NCBI GenBank assembly: GCA_025531455.1 | Contig: JAMYHL010000023.1 | Span: 1 to 64,000, forward strand | Direction: 5' to 3' | From: Apiotrichum sp. Y4204 | Taxonomy: Eukaryota > Basidiomycota > Tremellomycetes > Trichosporonales > Trichosporonaceae | DNA length: 64,000 nucleotides | In this document: positions 13,303 through 28,141 of the stretch, one piece after another | Numbering within the stretch: the stretch's first letter is position 1 | How the letters are laid out: the number at the start of each line of letters is the position of its first letter | Made by a program: the position numbers and the translations under genes | Notes under the pieces: generated by a model | Databases searched by the model: none | What the model saw: only the letters and a program-made list of their open reading frames with translations | Told to the model about the DNA's origin: nothing

Positions 13303-14368
13303 GCGTGGAACCATGTCGCCCAATTTTCCTCACGCGTAACTAGAACGCGCTCCCCTGTCGCTCTGTCCATCAACTTGCATCCAACACACCTCATGACCAC
13401 CACCATATTGCACACACACTCAACATACATTCCCAACAATCCCCTGCACGACCGACAACGCCAGCGACCTGTCATTGCACCCGTCTATCAGCATATTTTC
13501 GTTTAAACTCTTCTTCGCCCGGTCAGCCAGACATAGAGGTCTAGCCAACCGCCTTTTCGCACCTCGTGTGCATTTAGTGTCTCCGTGGATTGCTGTCGTC
13601 CCGTTGTTGTTCGCCAAGAACTTTTCTTTGCGCTCTCACGCTCTTTCTTCTACCTTTTTCCATTCTTTTCTTTCTCTTTGATCCCATAGACGAGCCCTTC
13701 TGTTCCGATAGTTTTCACTTTCCTTTTTCCCTTACAGTATACAGTACGTCTTCGTGTCTTGCGGACTGTGGCAATGGATGTAACGATATTAGCCTGCGAA
13801 CAATGGCAAGTGGGGCAGATTACGTCGTGGGAACGGGTAACGGTGTGAATGCGAGGGGAGCTGGGAGGCCCTGCGTTGTTGTCACCATGTCACGCACCTG
13901 GGATCTGGATTCAGGTAATCTGGCAACGACGAGAATCTCTGATTTACTGATTTTGCCTGCGGGAAAACGGGCCGCCCACTACCTGCTGCGCTGCTGCTCG
14001 TATGTATTATCCGCACGTGCGTCCAAGACGATGCTATAATACTACTGTGGTACTGTGGGATGCTGTGAGATTGATTGACGCCATGTCCGCAACGTGCATC
14101 CGCACTTCGTTCGCCATGCGCCATGCTTACCCCGCCATGCTTACCCCGCCATGCTTACCATGCTCGCAGTCGGCGTCCCCGTCAGATGGGCAGAAGGGCA
14201 GAATGTTCAGATGGACAGTTCATAGATGGGATGTGCATGGCTTACACGCGAATCGCATGACATAGCCATGCGGCAAGAGGCACACGCATACTTTCAATCC
14301 AGACAAAGAGTCAACATTGCTTCATCAGATCTTCAGACTTTACTCCACCTACCATCCTCTACACCACA
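13303..14368. other. Intergenic: CDC24 3' region and MGM101 promoter
   Basis: No supported gene. The first half is the CDC24 3' region, T/C-rich on the + strand. A 14-bp direct repeat (CCATGCTTACCCCG, nearly three copies) lies at 14,121-14,160, about 210 bp upstream of the MGM101 start. Confidence 0.6.
14121..14160. repeat. 14-bp direct repeat upstream of MGM101
   Basis: Units CCATGCTTACCCCG at 14,121-14,134 and 14,135-14,148, plus a partial third copy to about 14,158. A short tandem duplication in the promoter region; function unknown. Confidence 0.8.
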
Positions 14369-15524
14369 ATGTCCCTCCTCCGCACCCGCTGCTTCAGCAC
14401 GGCCCTCGCCCGCGCCGCCGCCGCGCGCCCCGCCACAGCGCCGAAACGCGCCCCCCGGCCCGCAGTTCGTAAACCCACCACTGTTGCAGCTGCGCCACAA
14501 GCACCGACATGGGACGACCTCGCCCCCACTCCGCCCGCCGACCCTACGCTGCCTACTTCCCTTCCGACGCCGAGCCCGCCATTAAGCGCCCTCCCGGATG
14601 AGAACTATTCCCCGCTCCCGACAGCCCAACCCCCGGCTCAACCCCCGGCTCAACCATCGACCTCTGGCACCGAGATGGCCGACTCGTACGTCCTCTCCCG
14701 CCTTCCGGGGGAGATGCCCGCTTTGGACTGGACGACGAGCTTCCGCGGGTTGAGCGAGCGGCCGTTCGACAAGGACGCGAGAGACGCGCTGCTCCGCCCG
14801 CTGGATCCTGAGGATGTGGAGATGAAGCCTGGTACGTGCGGGGATGCCCTTGTGTGGGAGTGCTGACACGTGTTTTAAACTTGGACTTTGGTCTGTTGTG
14901 TCTCGTACCCGTAACCTCGTACCCTCGTGCCCCCTACTTTGTTTCCTCGTTTTTTTTACCGTCTTACTCTCGCTCCCCACGCTCTCCCGCTCTTCCGCTC
15001 TCACGCACAGATGGCCTCCTGTACCTTCCGGAGATCAAGTACCGGCGCACCCTGAATGCCGCGTTCGGCCCGGGCGGGTGGGGCATGGCGCCGCGCGGGG
15101 AGACGCACGTCGGCCCGCGGATCGTGTCGCGCGAGTGGGGGCTTGTGTGTCTCGGCCGCCTCGTGTCCATTGCGCGCGGCGAGCAGGAGTACTTTGACCC
15201 CTCGGGCGTGCCGACCGCGACCGAGGCGTGCAAGTCGAATGCGCTGATGCGGTGCTGCAAGGACCTCGGGATTGCGAGTGAGCTCTGGTGAGTGAGGAGA
15301 TTCTGTTGGGGTTGGGGGAATACTGATGGCAGGGACCCGCGCTTTATCCGCGAGTTCAAGGCCAAGCACTGCGTCGAGGTCATGGTAGAGCATGTCGTGC
15401 AGAAGAAAAAGTGGGTAGGAAGGAAGATATAACGGCTGACTTGACTCCCAGACGTAAGCTGTGGCGCCGCAAGGACGCAAAGTTTGACTATCCGTACAAG
15501 GAGATTGGGCCGGCGCCCAAGTGA
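14369..15524 (+). CDS. MGM101: Mitochondrial genome maintenance protein Mgm101
   Basis: Exons 14369-14831, 15011-15287, 15333-15410 and 15452-15524 give 296 aa. The N-terminus is Arg/Ala-rich with few acidic residues, as expected of a mitochondrial presequence, followed by a Pro-rich spacer. From about residue 115 the sequence matches the conserved Mgm101 core: [71 protein letters not shown] motifs, and a basic KKKRKLWRRK tail. Mgm101 is a Rad52-related single-strand annealing protein of mitochondrial nucleoids, needed for mtDNA recombination and repair. Intron 1 (179 nt) is longer than the others, which are 45 and 41 nt. Confidence 0.95.
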
Positions 15525-17527
15525 TGAAGAGAGGGGAGTGGAGTGGGGTGATGCGAAGCGGAAATCTGGGCAGCGAGGTGGTTTGCCTGTTTGACGGAAT
15601 GTGGCCAGGATAACTCGGCCAGTGTTTCTCGTGTACTATTATTCTGTACGATATGCACCCCTCTCGACGCGATGAGGCTAGGAGAGATATGGCCTCGAGG
15701 TGGGGGAGAATAGAGAGGCGCGAGGAGCAGTAAGTATGCGCAGCACAAGACGGGCGTCCACAAAGATTACGCCCCGCCACCGCCGATCCAGTTCAAAAGA
15801 TCAACGGATCGACAAGTGTCAATCCTACAGATCCTGTGTCCTGTAGATCCCACACATCCCTTTACTTTCTGCTCTGTGATCCGCGCTTTAGGGATCAGCG
15901 ACGCAGCTCCTCGGGGGGGATCCAGAGGGTCCAGAGCCTGCGATCGGCGCTCCACTGCCGATCCAGAACGTGGATCGTGGATCCTTCCGATGTGCAGTAT
16001 ACTACGCACAGTACCACTCTGTGCGTCATGGCGATCACGGCAATCCCCCCTTCCGCCCTTCCGGACTTCCGCTTTGCTCGGAGCATCGTCATGTCGAGTC
16101 AGCTCATCTGCATTTTCTACTGGTGTTAAAGAGATTTAAAGAGAACTCTAGTTACAACTGGCTGTTGGCTGCCACACTCAGCATGCTCGGCAGCGGACAC
16201 AACAATGGGGGGGCATTACATAATCTGGAGTCGTCTGATTAGATGCGCGCAGGTGCCAGCATTAGCACCCAACTGCTCCCGCTAATGGCGGATGGGCAGC
16301 CGCTGTGCGCCAGGCGTCAGGAGCGGCTCCAGCGCGCCAAGGCGGGGCAGAGAGACAAAGGGGGACCCAGAACGGGGGGGCCACAGCATGCAGAGCCGCA
16401 GCGCAGGGCCTCGCAGGGCCGTCACCCATTCTGTCTGTCCACCCGTGTCGCTCAACTGCCGAGAACGCAGCTGCCCCATCGATACCACCACCAACCTACC
16501 ACAACGCTCATCACCACTATCCCTGCCTCGTTCTCCGTCGCCAACATCCTCGCCATCCCAGACACACCGCGCGCTGATCCGTGTACCCCGTGCTGCCTGC
16601 GAGCGAGCTGTTGCCGACCTGCGAGTCTGATTCGCCTTGTTCCAACGATTGGAACGACGCCCAGACGGCCATCACCTTCAGACTCTCCCGACCGTCGGAC
16701 CTTCTCCCCACCTCCGTCACTCTCGACGCCATCGTCGCGAAGTGAGAAAAGCGTCTATCTGCATCGCACAGCGCGCAGTATAGAGCGCGTCGTCTCCCAG
16801 CTGCCTCGTTTCCGCTTCCGTTTTGTACCCCTTTCCACACTACCTTCCTTTATTCCCTGTTCATTGTCACTCGCTACCACGTTTGAGGAACTGATCCCTC
16901 GATACATTCCTCTCTTCTCCACTCGACTCGTCTCGACGCTTCGCCCACCGTGGACCGTGACTTCTCGGTACTTGCGATCATCACTTCACTGGTGTTTGGC
17001 AACAAACAGACGCGAATCGGAATACGCCCACACCACACACGTTGGGTCACTCCTCAAAGGGCCCACCAGCGCTACACCCGTAGCCTGCCAACTCGGACGT
17101 GTACGAGCAGCTGCGCCTGCTCTTTCCTTGCGACGCTCGACCGCACCGCCCCGTGTCGTACCGCCCCGTGTCGTGTCCCCGACGCGAACTACGAAGAACG
17201 AACCCTCATTTCGTTCTTCCCGCGTTCCGCAGCGCCACACCTGACGCCGGCTCGGACGCCGATCTCATCAAGGCGGCGCCGAGTGGATCGGATCCAGATT
17301 GGTATTCTCCACCCACACCCGCATCCCGCATCCAACTCTCGGCACACACGGTCTCGTGTGTGGTTAACATCCCAGCTACGCCCTGCTGGCAGGATCCAAA
17401 GGCCACGACAGACCCGAGTGCAGTCGCTCGCCAGCGGTACCGCCATCCCGTGTCCGTTGTCCGTCCGCGACATCCCGGTCACAGGTCCCCCGGCCAGACT
17501 TTCCCTCTCGTGGCCGTTTGATGGGCT
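15525..17527 (+). promoter_or_regulatory. Intergenic: MGM101 3' region and YAK1 promoter/leader
   Basis: No supported gene. The tetramer GATC occurs 12 times between 15,784 and 15,993. From about 16,430 to the YAK1 ATG the + strand becomes C/T-rich, like the leaders of CDC24 and the arrestin gene; long open frames there (for example 16,243-17,244) have the low-complexity Pro/Ser/Arg/Thr composition of such DNA and are not believed. The length of the pyrimidine-rich part suggests a 5' leader of roughly 1 kb. Confidence 0.5.
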
Positions 17528-21481
<3,954 letters not shown>

Positions 21482-21858
21482 AGTGTCCGCAGTCGCAGCT
21501 AGCACACAGACAGATCGAGTCCAGCAGAGAGCTTAGTGTATCAATGTTTCCCCGATGCATTTCCGAATGAGCATGATAAAGTAGTCACCAAAAGTCTTTA
21601 CGCGACTGAGATCGTCGTGGTGAGAATGCTTTCCCTCATCCATGTACCACTGACTTACAACTCGGAGGCTCCTCTTGTGAGCGGGACAGAATCCAAGTGA
21701 CACCCAGCTGTGATGTTTGCATGTGGAAGAGGTTCAAGAGGCGCTCGGAGAACAACCGCGTAAAGACTTTTGGTGTTTACTATATGACCACTAGCATGCG
21801 GCATTTCATTCATTCCTGTCATCTACGTTTGCCCATCTACATTTAGAAGATCTCACAG
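21482..21858. other. Intergenic between convergent YAK1 and HAD phosphatase genes
   Basis: No protein gene. The stretch is mostly occupied by an inverted-repeat-bounded element at 21,580-21,781, described separately; the rest is the two short 3' flanks. Confidence 0.7.
21580..21781. repeat. MITE-like element bounded by a 19-bp perfect inverted repeat
   Basis: CACCAAAAGTCTTTACGCG at 21,586-21,604 is repeated exactly, inverted, at 21,757-21,775. Extending outward to 25 bp (21,580-21,604 and 21,757-21,781) keeps 23 matches. The interior of about 150 bp has no coding potential. Size, terminal inverted repeats and position between convergent 3' ends fit a miniature inverted-repeat transposable element. 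I see no clear target-site duplication at the arm ends; AGCATG occurs at 21,570-21,575 and 21,793-21,798 but not flush with the arms. A 3'-UTR structure shared by the two genes is the alternative. Confidence 0.55.
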
Positions 21859-23008
21859 TTAGAGCTTGGAGAAGATCCTGCAAATGTCAGCAGAACCCAT
21901 AGTTCCCACTCACTCGTCAATGACCCAGGCCTGGTCCCAGAGCTCGACATCAGTCTCGAGGCCGACCTTTTCGCCATCGCGCTTGATCCGGTCGTGGAGC
22001 TCCATGTTCTTGCGGACACACGCCACGTCGCCCTTGCGCATGCGCAGCAGGGGGCAAAAGTCGTTGGACCCGTCGCCGACATAGAGAATCTTGTCGTACG
22101 ACTCTTTGCCGCCGTGCTCTGCGAGCCAGGCATCCAGCTCGTCGCCCTTGCACATGTTTGGCAGGCAGCCGATCTTGCAGCCGTGCTGCGGACCGTCGGC
22201 GGGGACCAGGCGGCCAATATGCAGCCTGTCGCCGTCCCACCGCGCCGGGTTGGTAACCACTTTGCTGAAGAGGTTGGTCAGGCCGTGCTTCTGCCCGGTT
22301 AGTGACATCAAAATATCGATAGGGTCGGGTGTTGGGGGCGTCGGGTACTCGGCAACAAGGTCCCGGGACTCGTATCATGAGGGGTGATCATGTCGCGCCC
22401 GACATGACTACGGTCTCTTCCCGCCCTCTGCCCTCGCTTTGCACTCACCTCGAGGATGGTGCCGATGTACACCTCGTTCGAGTTTGAGAGACAGAGAAAC
22501 TCGGTCTCGCCGCGCGCCTGGAGGGCAGTGACGGCGCGCTTCATCGCCGGGTGCTGCGTGTGAGCGGAGGAGCCACGGGACAGAGTCGCTCTGTGGGGGG
22601 AGGGAACAGCAGAGAGGCAATAGATGCAAGACGTTAAAGGCGTTATCGCAGTCTAGCTCTTTCTACTCACGACGGGGAGGATGCGCAGTGCACCGAGCAC
22701 GTCTTCGCGCGAGTAGCCGGCGTTGAAGAGGTCCTCCATCGTCTGGTCGCTGGTATTGTATTAGCAAAACGGGGAGTTTGTCAGACACATCGCACCACAT
22801 CACATTGCATCGCATTGAATCGCCTCCCGGGTTTTATGTTTCTTTCTTCTTCCACTCACACAACATCCGGCATGCACTGGCTGCCGGCGCTCTTCCGGTC
22901 CTGGAGCTTGCGGCGGAGCGCGGTATCAAGCACCTCAAACACCCAGCGGTCCGTGTCCTGGTCCACGAACGACCAGTCAAAGTCGAAGACGACGAGGTTC
23001 TTGGGCAT
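21859..23008 (-). CDS. PHOSPHO-type HAD phosphatase
   Basis: Transcribed leftward: exons 23008-22860, 22749-22671, 22553-22449, 22290-21914 and 21877-21859, giving 242 aa. The start VVFDFDWSFVDQDTD contains the HAD motif I Asp-x-Asp (Asp9, Asp11). A serine motif lies in LCLSNSNE (about 98-103), and the metal-binding motif GDGSNDFCP is at 183-191. Cys-rich GCLPNMCKG in the cap region is typical of PHOSPHO1/PHOSPHO2-like phosphatases, which act on phosphocholine/phosphoethanolamine or pyridoxal phosphate in animals. The fungal substrate is not known to me. The last exon is only 19 nt, ending in IFSKL. Motif I has Trp-Ser after the second Asp, where many HAD enzymes have Gly/Thr. Confidence 0.88.
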
Positions 23009-23357
23009 CTTGGAGAGTGAAGGGGAGATGGGGACGAAGTGGAGAGGGGAGGGGAAGGTGGTTGTTGTTGTGTCAAAGACAATGTCTTTGTGGATTGGCA
23101 TGAAATCGCAATCTCGGGAACCAACTTTTTTGGGCACGTTGTTGGATGGCAGTTCGGGTGGATCAGTGGCTTTTGGCTTGGCGCGATTGCAGCTGATTCC
23201 CCGACATCGAGAGCAAGCCGGCAACTGCAACTGCAACCATTCCTGCCCTTTATCAGCATCGCGATGCACGACATGTCTCATGATTGCAACGTGCAACGTG
23301 CTCGATTGGACATGCAATGACATGCAACGACATGCAATGTATACGTATCTCTACACT
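23009..23357 (-). promoter_or_regulatory. HAD phosphatase promoter and APC4 3' region
   Basis: Intergenic space between two leftward genes. It holds a 10-bp direct repeat, ACATGCAATG/ACATGCAACG/ACATGCAATG, at 23,310-23,339. No gene or recognisable regulatory site is seen otherwise. Confidence 0.6.
23310..23339. repeat. Three-copy 10-bp direct repeat
   Basis: ACATGCAATG at 23,310-23,319, ACATGCAACG at 23,320-23,329 and ACATGCAATG at 23,330-23,339. It lies about 300 bp upstream of the phosphatase start and directly beyond the APC4 stop, so it could belong to either gene's flank. Confidence 0.85.
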
Positions 23358-26103
23358 CTATGGCTCCGAGTCCTGCATCTCCACATCACCTGCCTCTTCC
23401 TCCCCCTCCTCCTCATCGTCGTCCGCCATGTCGAGCACGACCACCTCGTAACCACCGCGCAGCATTACGAATCCCGTGCGGCGCCCCTCGCGGCCGTTCA
23501 GCGCAAGCAGCCATGATTCAGCGTCGGGCTCGCGCCACCCGCGCCGCGAGTTACCGAGGATGCGGCAGCGCGCGATCGCCAGTGGAGCGGGTGTGAGGGA
23601 GCGGAACTGGCGTCAGTGGAATAGACCTATGAGACGTACTATTTCCGCCGCGGGGATTGTCCCCCGCTGAACAGGCGCGGTGAGCGCTTCCTCCAGCGAG
23701 GAGACCAACGTCGTGGCGAGGTAACGCTCGCCATTGTGCTGGAACACGAGTGCGAGCTCGTTGTCGTCGAAGAACGAGGCCTGGACGATCGTCGCCGACG
23801 GTGTTGACATCGAGACTGCACAGACGCGGAAGTTCTCCTTACTTTGGACAAGTATGTTCACTGCTGTCAGTCCGAGGTGGTCTATAAGGCGATCAACTCA
23901 CGGGCATCTCCGCCGGCCATAGAAATAATCCACTCCTCGTTGCCGATAGTGCGCGTCGAGACAATCGCGCCCGGCATGCGCGCCTTGTCCTCGTTCCACA
24001 CCGGCAGCGGGGAGGGGTCTCGGGGGCGGAACGACGCAAAGATCTCGCGACACTGTGCAACAAGCGCGTTCGCCCAGGACCACGGCTCGAGCTCCTGCTG
24101 CCTGATGATCGGCATCTCGGAGCGGGCTGCGGGAGAGCCTACAGTGTCGGGACTGGACATGGGCTCGGGGGTGCCGCGCACCGGGGTGTCCATCGAGGTG
24201 GAGAACGAGTGGTCTAAGGGCGGCGGCGAGGGGATGAGGTCGGTTACGGATCCACCAGATAGTCGCGCAAGTGTTGCGCGCATCACGGCGTCGAGGTCGG
24301 TCACAGGTTGCGGCGGAGTGGCAGGGATATGTGCCGGGAGGAGATCATCCTTAGCCTCGGGGAGGTGGGGAAAGTGAGAGCGGAATTTTGAGCACACAAA
24401 CCCGTTCTTCATGAACGACCAGACGAGCTTGAGGTCGTATGTCGGGAGGGCGGGTGCATCGTCCGGTGATCCTGCTCCGCGCGCCATTTCTGCCGTCAAT
24501 ACTAGTAAAAGCGGGGGGGCCCACCATATCGCAACCACTTGCACCACTCGTCCGCAGCGGCATACTCGGTCTCGGCATCGAGCCGCATCGTCTCGACGAG
24601 CAAGGCCATCCCACTTGCTATTGCGAGGGCGCGCTGGATAGCCGTGGCGTCTAGGACAAGATCGAGTTCGGAAATATCCCGCGAGCACGCGCCCAGTTCA
24701 TCGAGGATCAGTATGATGCGTTCCAGTGCGGGGGTGATGCTCTGATGCACCAGCTTCTGAATCGTAGAAAATGCCGTCGCGAGCGTGCCCTCCCACTTGG
24801 CGACGGTGCGGTTCGCCATGCGCTGTCCCAGCCACTCGTGTACTGCCGGTCCGCATCGCGACGCCATGAGGAAGCGAAAGAGGTCCGCATGCACGTCCGC
24901 CACCGAGACTCAGAGTTAGGTCCGCCTTACAGCCGGTAAACTCACTGCCCTGGTTCTGACCACACTCTTCCAGCTCCTCGCGCCATATCATCGTCTGCTT
25001 CTCGCTCTCGCGGAACGACGTCTCGCACACCTGTAGCGCGCGGAGGATAACGTCAAGAAAGCGCTCAACCGCGTCGGCGCGCTGTGCCAATCCAAGCGTC
25101 GACTCGAGCGGAGGAAACGGGTTATCCAGCGCGAGAGGGAAGGTGCCCGTCAGCAGACGCACACCCTGCCGCCCCGGTGCCGTCTGTTTCGGTTTTGGCG
25201 ACAGCAGGAGTACATCGGGGTTCACGAGCGGCGTACTCGGCAACAGTGCGGGAAAGGTCGTTAGTGCTGGGTGTGTGCCCGGCTTGAACGCCTCGGCCTT
25301 GACCGGCGGTGCGAACGGGTTGATTCTGATGTTAGCTGAGAGGTGATTGACAGCCAGCTTACATTGCTGGCTTCGGTGGGTCAACGGGTGTTACGCGGGG
25401 CAGAGACTCGACAAGCATAAGACTAGAGCCCGGCTGGTGTGAGCTCGTTCACGAACGTCAGCTCACCTTGGGGTCGGGCCACGCCGCCGCGCCCTCGACC
25501 CATTCCATAGGCCACCATGCCGGGCGGGGCCCTCGTTGACGCGCCCAGTCGGTCTGCTCGAGCGTGCCGTCAAACAGTTCAGCTGGGGCAGGGACAGACT
25601 TGACGATTTCGCCGGTATACACGGATAGGTGCTCGACGGTACTCCTATTCCCTCCTCTGAGCTCATCCTCCGGCCAGGGGGAGAGGCGGAGCACAAGGAG
25701 CGACAAGTACGTTCCTGCCGTCAGTCCCACTCGCCTGCTCGCGCTGCGACTTACCATCACGCGTCCACGCCAGACCTAGTACCCTACCCCCGACATCGGC
25801 CTTCCACACCGTGCTCCCGGACATGCGCATCAGCACGACCTGTGTGCTCATCGCCTCCGTGTCCTCGAGCAAAAGCGCGACGAGGTCCATTGTTGGGTTG
25901 CACGCGTCCGGATGTAGAACGTGCGACTTTGGGAACGACATCCTTCCCACGGGCTCGAAAGAGCTCTGTGGGAGCTCGTCCATTGTGGTGGTATGTTGTA
26001 GAGAGTGTTGTTGGTGATGGTGATAGTGATTGTTGTTGTTGTTGACAGCGTCGAGCATTTCGAGACGCGCGGGGCAGACGCGACCCAAAAAAGTGGAGGT
26101 CAT
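23358..26103 (-). CDS. APC4: Anaphase-promoting complex subunit 4
   Basis: Leftward: exons 26103-25755, 25714-25467, 25433-25363, 25325-24946, 24908-24525, 24489-23902, 23860-23640 and 23606-23358, 829 aa; all seven introns are 33-41 nt. An N-terminal WD40-like segment carries the APC4 signature CNPTMDLVALL, VVLMRMSGSTVW and RVLGLAWTRDG. The helical APC4 domain follows, with ISVADVHADLFRF and ADEWCKWLRYE. The tail is very acidic (ADDDEEEGEEE). Apc4 is a scaffold of the platform of the APC/C ubiquitin ligase. The first Met precedes an Asn/His/Gln-rich stretch; a later Met (MDELPQ, at 25,982) is the more family-like start, so the true N-terminus is uncertain by about 40 residues. Confidence 0.88.
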
Positions 26104-26429
26104 TAGGAAAATGGGTAAATAATCAGAGTGCTGGTCGCTCTTCTAATAACATCTACAATCAGTTTCTAATGCCGATATTTGGAATGAAGAGGGAGCCTCC
26201 ACACTGCTGCAACCACTTTACTTTGTTTCTCCTCGATGAATCACCACCTTTTTACCATCATCACATTCTTCTCTTCTCTCATCATCCCCATCCCTCGTTC
26301 TTGTCTATTGTCCATATTGTCATCCACAGTAACTGAAAGGAGAAAGAGAGTCTCCGACAACCATTGACCGAAACCCGAAGCGGACCGTCCCTCACGCCCC
26401 ACCCACAACCAAACTCCCACGCACACTCG
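26104..26429. promoter_or_regulatory. Divergent promoter of APC4 and the C2H2 protein
   Basis: 326 bp between two head-to-head start codons, so both genes must use it. The half next to the C2H2 gene is C/A-rich, as in other leaders here. I see no specific factor site. Confidence 0.6.
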
Positions 26430-27903
26430 ATGCCGCGCCGCGCCGCAGCCGACGGACCCGGGCGGGACACGCGGAGCCGGCGCTCGAGCGGGCGCCGGCC
26501 GCGCGCCCACGAGTCGGAGGACGAGCTGGTGCTCGCCGCCGCGGCGTCCTCGCCTCAGGAGGCGAGTGTGATGAGCGAGCTTGAGGCCGAGCTCGAGGGC
26601 GAGGTCGGGGAAGGCGAGGCCGAGGGAGAGGGAGAGATGGAGGTCGAGCCGGATGCCGAGGACGCGGCACTGTCCGGGAGCGAGATTGATGTCGATGACG
26701 AGATTGACGAACTCCTCTCAGACGGAGACGAACGCGACGCCGGGGCCAAGGAGCAGAGATCGTGGGACTGTAAATGGAAGGACTGCGGGGCCGTCGCCGA
26801 CAGCCAGGATGATCTCGTCAAGCACATCACTGCGGGTAGGTCATATTTCGATCAGAGTGCGCCAAGCTTTGAAGGCGGCTTTTCCAAGTGACCTTTGCCT
26901 CGCTGGTGCTATATCTGCCTGTGAACCTCTCCTGACCCTCAGACCATGTCGGCGCTGGCCGCCAGCCGTATGCGTGCCTATGGACGACGTGCAAGCGCGT
27001 CGGGCAGAAACAGGCCTCACGACACGCCCTCTTAACGCACATCCGCTCCCATACGGGCGAGAAACCCTACTCGTGCCCCGAACCAGGTGAGTAGCTGATG
27101 GACCTTAGTGCTAGCTACTAACTATAGACTGCGGCCGGACATTCACCCGCTCCGACGCGATGAACAAACACGTGCGCTCGGTGCACTCTGCGCAGCGGAA
27201 GCGGCGCGGCGGCGCGCCCGCCGAAGCGGTAGAGGACGACGTATCGACCGCGATCCGCGATCTGGCAAAGGACCCGGACTTGGAGGAAGTCGTGCTTCGC
27301 GTCCGCGGACGCACGCGGGACCGTATCGTTGCGCAGACAGCTGATGAGGAGGCGCGGCTGCAGTACGTGCGTGACCGCCGCCCTGGAGCGGGCAAGAAGC
27401 GCCGGATCCGGAAAAAGGACGGCTCGGACAGCGACGAATTCGACGAGGGCGCGAGTAAGCGATACCCGCTCGAGCGCACCGTGGTCACATACATGCTCGA
27501 CCAGGACCGCGAGACCGAAGTACCCGTTATGAGCCGCAGCCGGTGGCAGGCAAAGTACATTATGGCCAAGGCGAAACTCATGCTCGTCGACGAGGAGAAC
27601 AAGATGCGCCGCGACGAGTATGCGTTCTGGGAGGCGCTGTACCGGCAGGAAATCGGTTCGCCCCCGGATGCCGACCGCGAGATCCAGATTCGCGACAAGC
27701 GCCAGTCCCGTGAGCCCCGTGACGAGCGTTCCGCCGCAGCACCAAGCCACTCGCACTCGCACTCGGCCGCACCCGACTCGGCGCCCCGCAGCCGGGGCGG
27801 GCGCAGGCGCGAGTCCCGCCGCGAATCGGACCGTTTGCGCCGCGAGCGCGAGCTCGACGACCGCCCCGTCGACGATGCGATAGGCGACATGCTCTCTGAC
27901 TGA
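26430..27903 (+). CDS. Three-finger C2H2 protein, resembling INO80-complex Iec1
   Basis: Exons 26430-26835, 26943-27086 and 27128-27903 give 441 aa. After an Arg-rich start and a long Glu/Asp-rich segment come three C2H2 fingers: C114/C119/H132/H137, C147/C152/H168/H172 (linker HTGEKPY) and C180/C185/H198/H203. The first two are joined without a normal linker, which is the pattern of the fungal Iec1/INO80-subunit family. The C-terminal half is charged, with predicted helices ([22 protein letters not shown]) and an Arg-rich end. It is nuclear by composition. The Iec1 assignment rests on remembered family resemblance and is moderate; a DNA-binding transcription factor is the alternative. Confidence 0.8.
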
Positions 27904-28141
27904 AGTAGGCGCTGTAGTCTGTAGGTGTAGTTGGTTTGTTGCGATGTATACATGACGAGAATGGGCCCAAACACGACCTCTGTCCAACCTCAGCTCTGCT
28001 TGCTCCACAGTCACTTCACTCCACACTTGCCCAGCTCTGTGCTCCTGCGCTAGCCGCGCTCGCTTTCACTTGCGTACCAATACACATCATGCATGCAACC
28101 TGGAACAACAACTGCCTGCGCTCTCATCACTCTCCGATGTC
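27904..28141. other. Convergent 3' space
   Basis: 238 bp between the stop codons of the C2H2 gene and the MMSDH gene. No gene or repeat seen. Confidence 0.6.

Noticed and set aside
16243..17244. 333-codon frame upstream of YAK1
   Set aside because: Low-complexity product of the pyrimidine-rich leader; another frame (16,950-18,119) runs through it and into the YAK1 first exon equally well.
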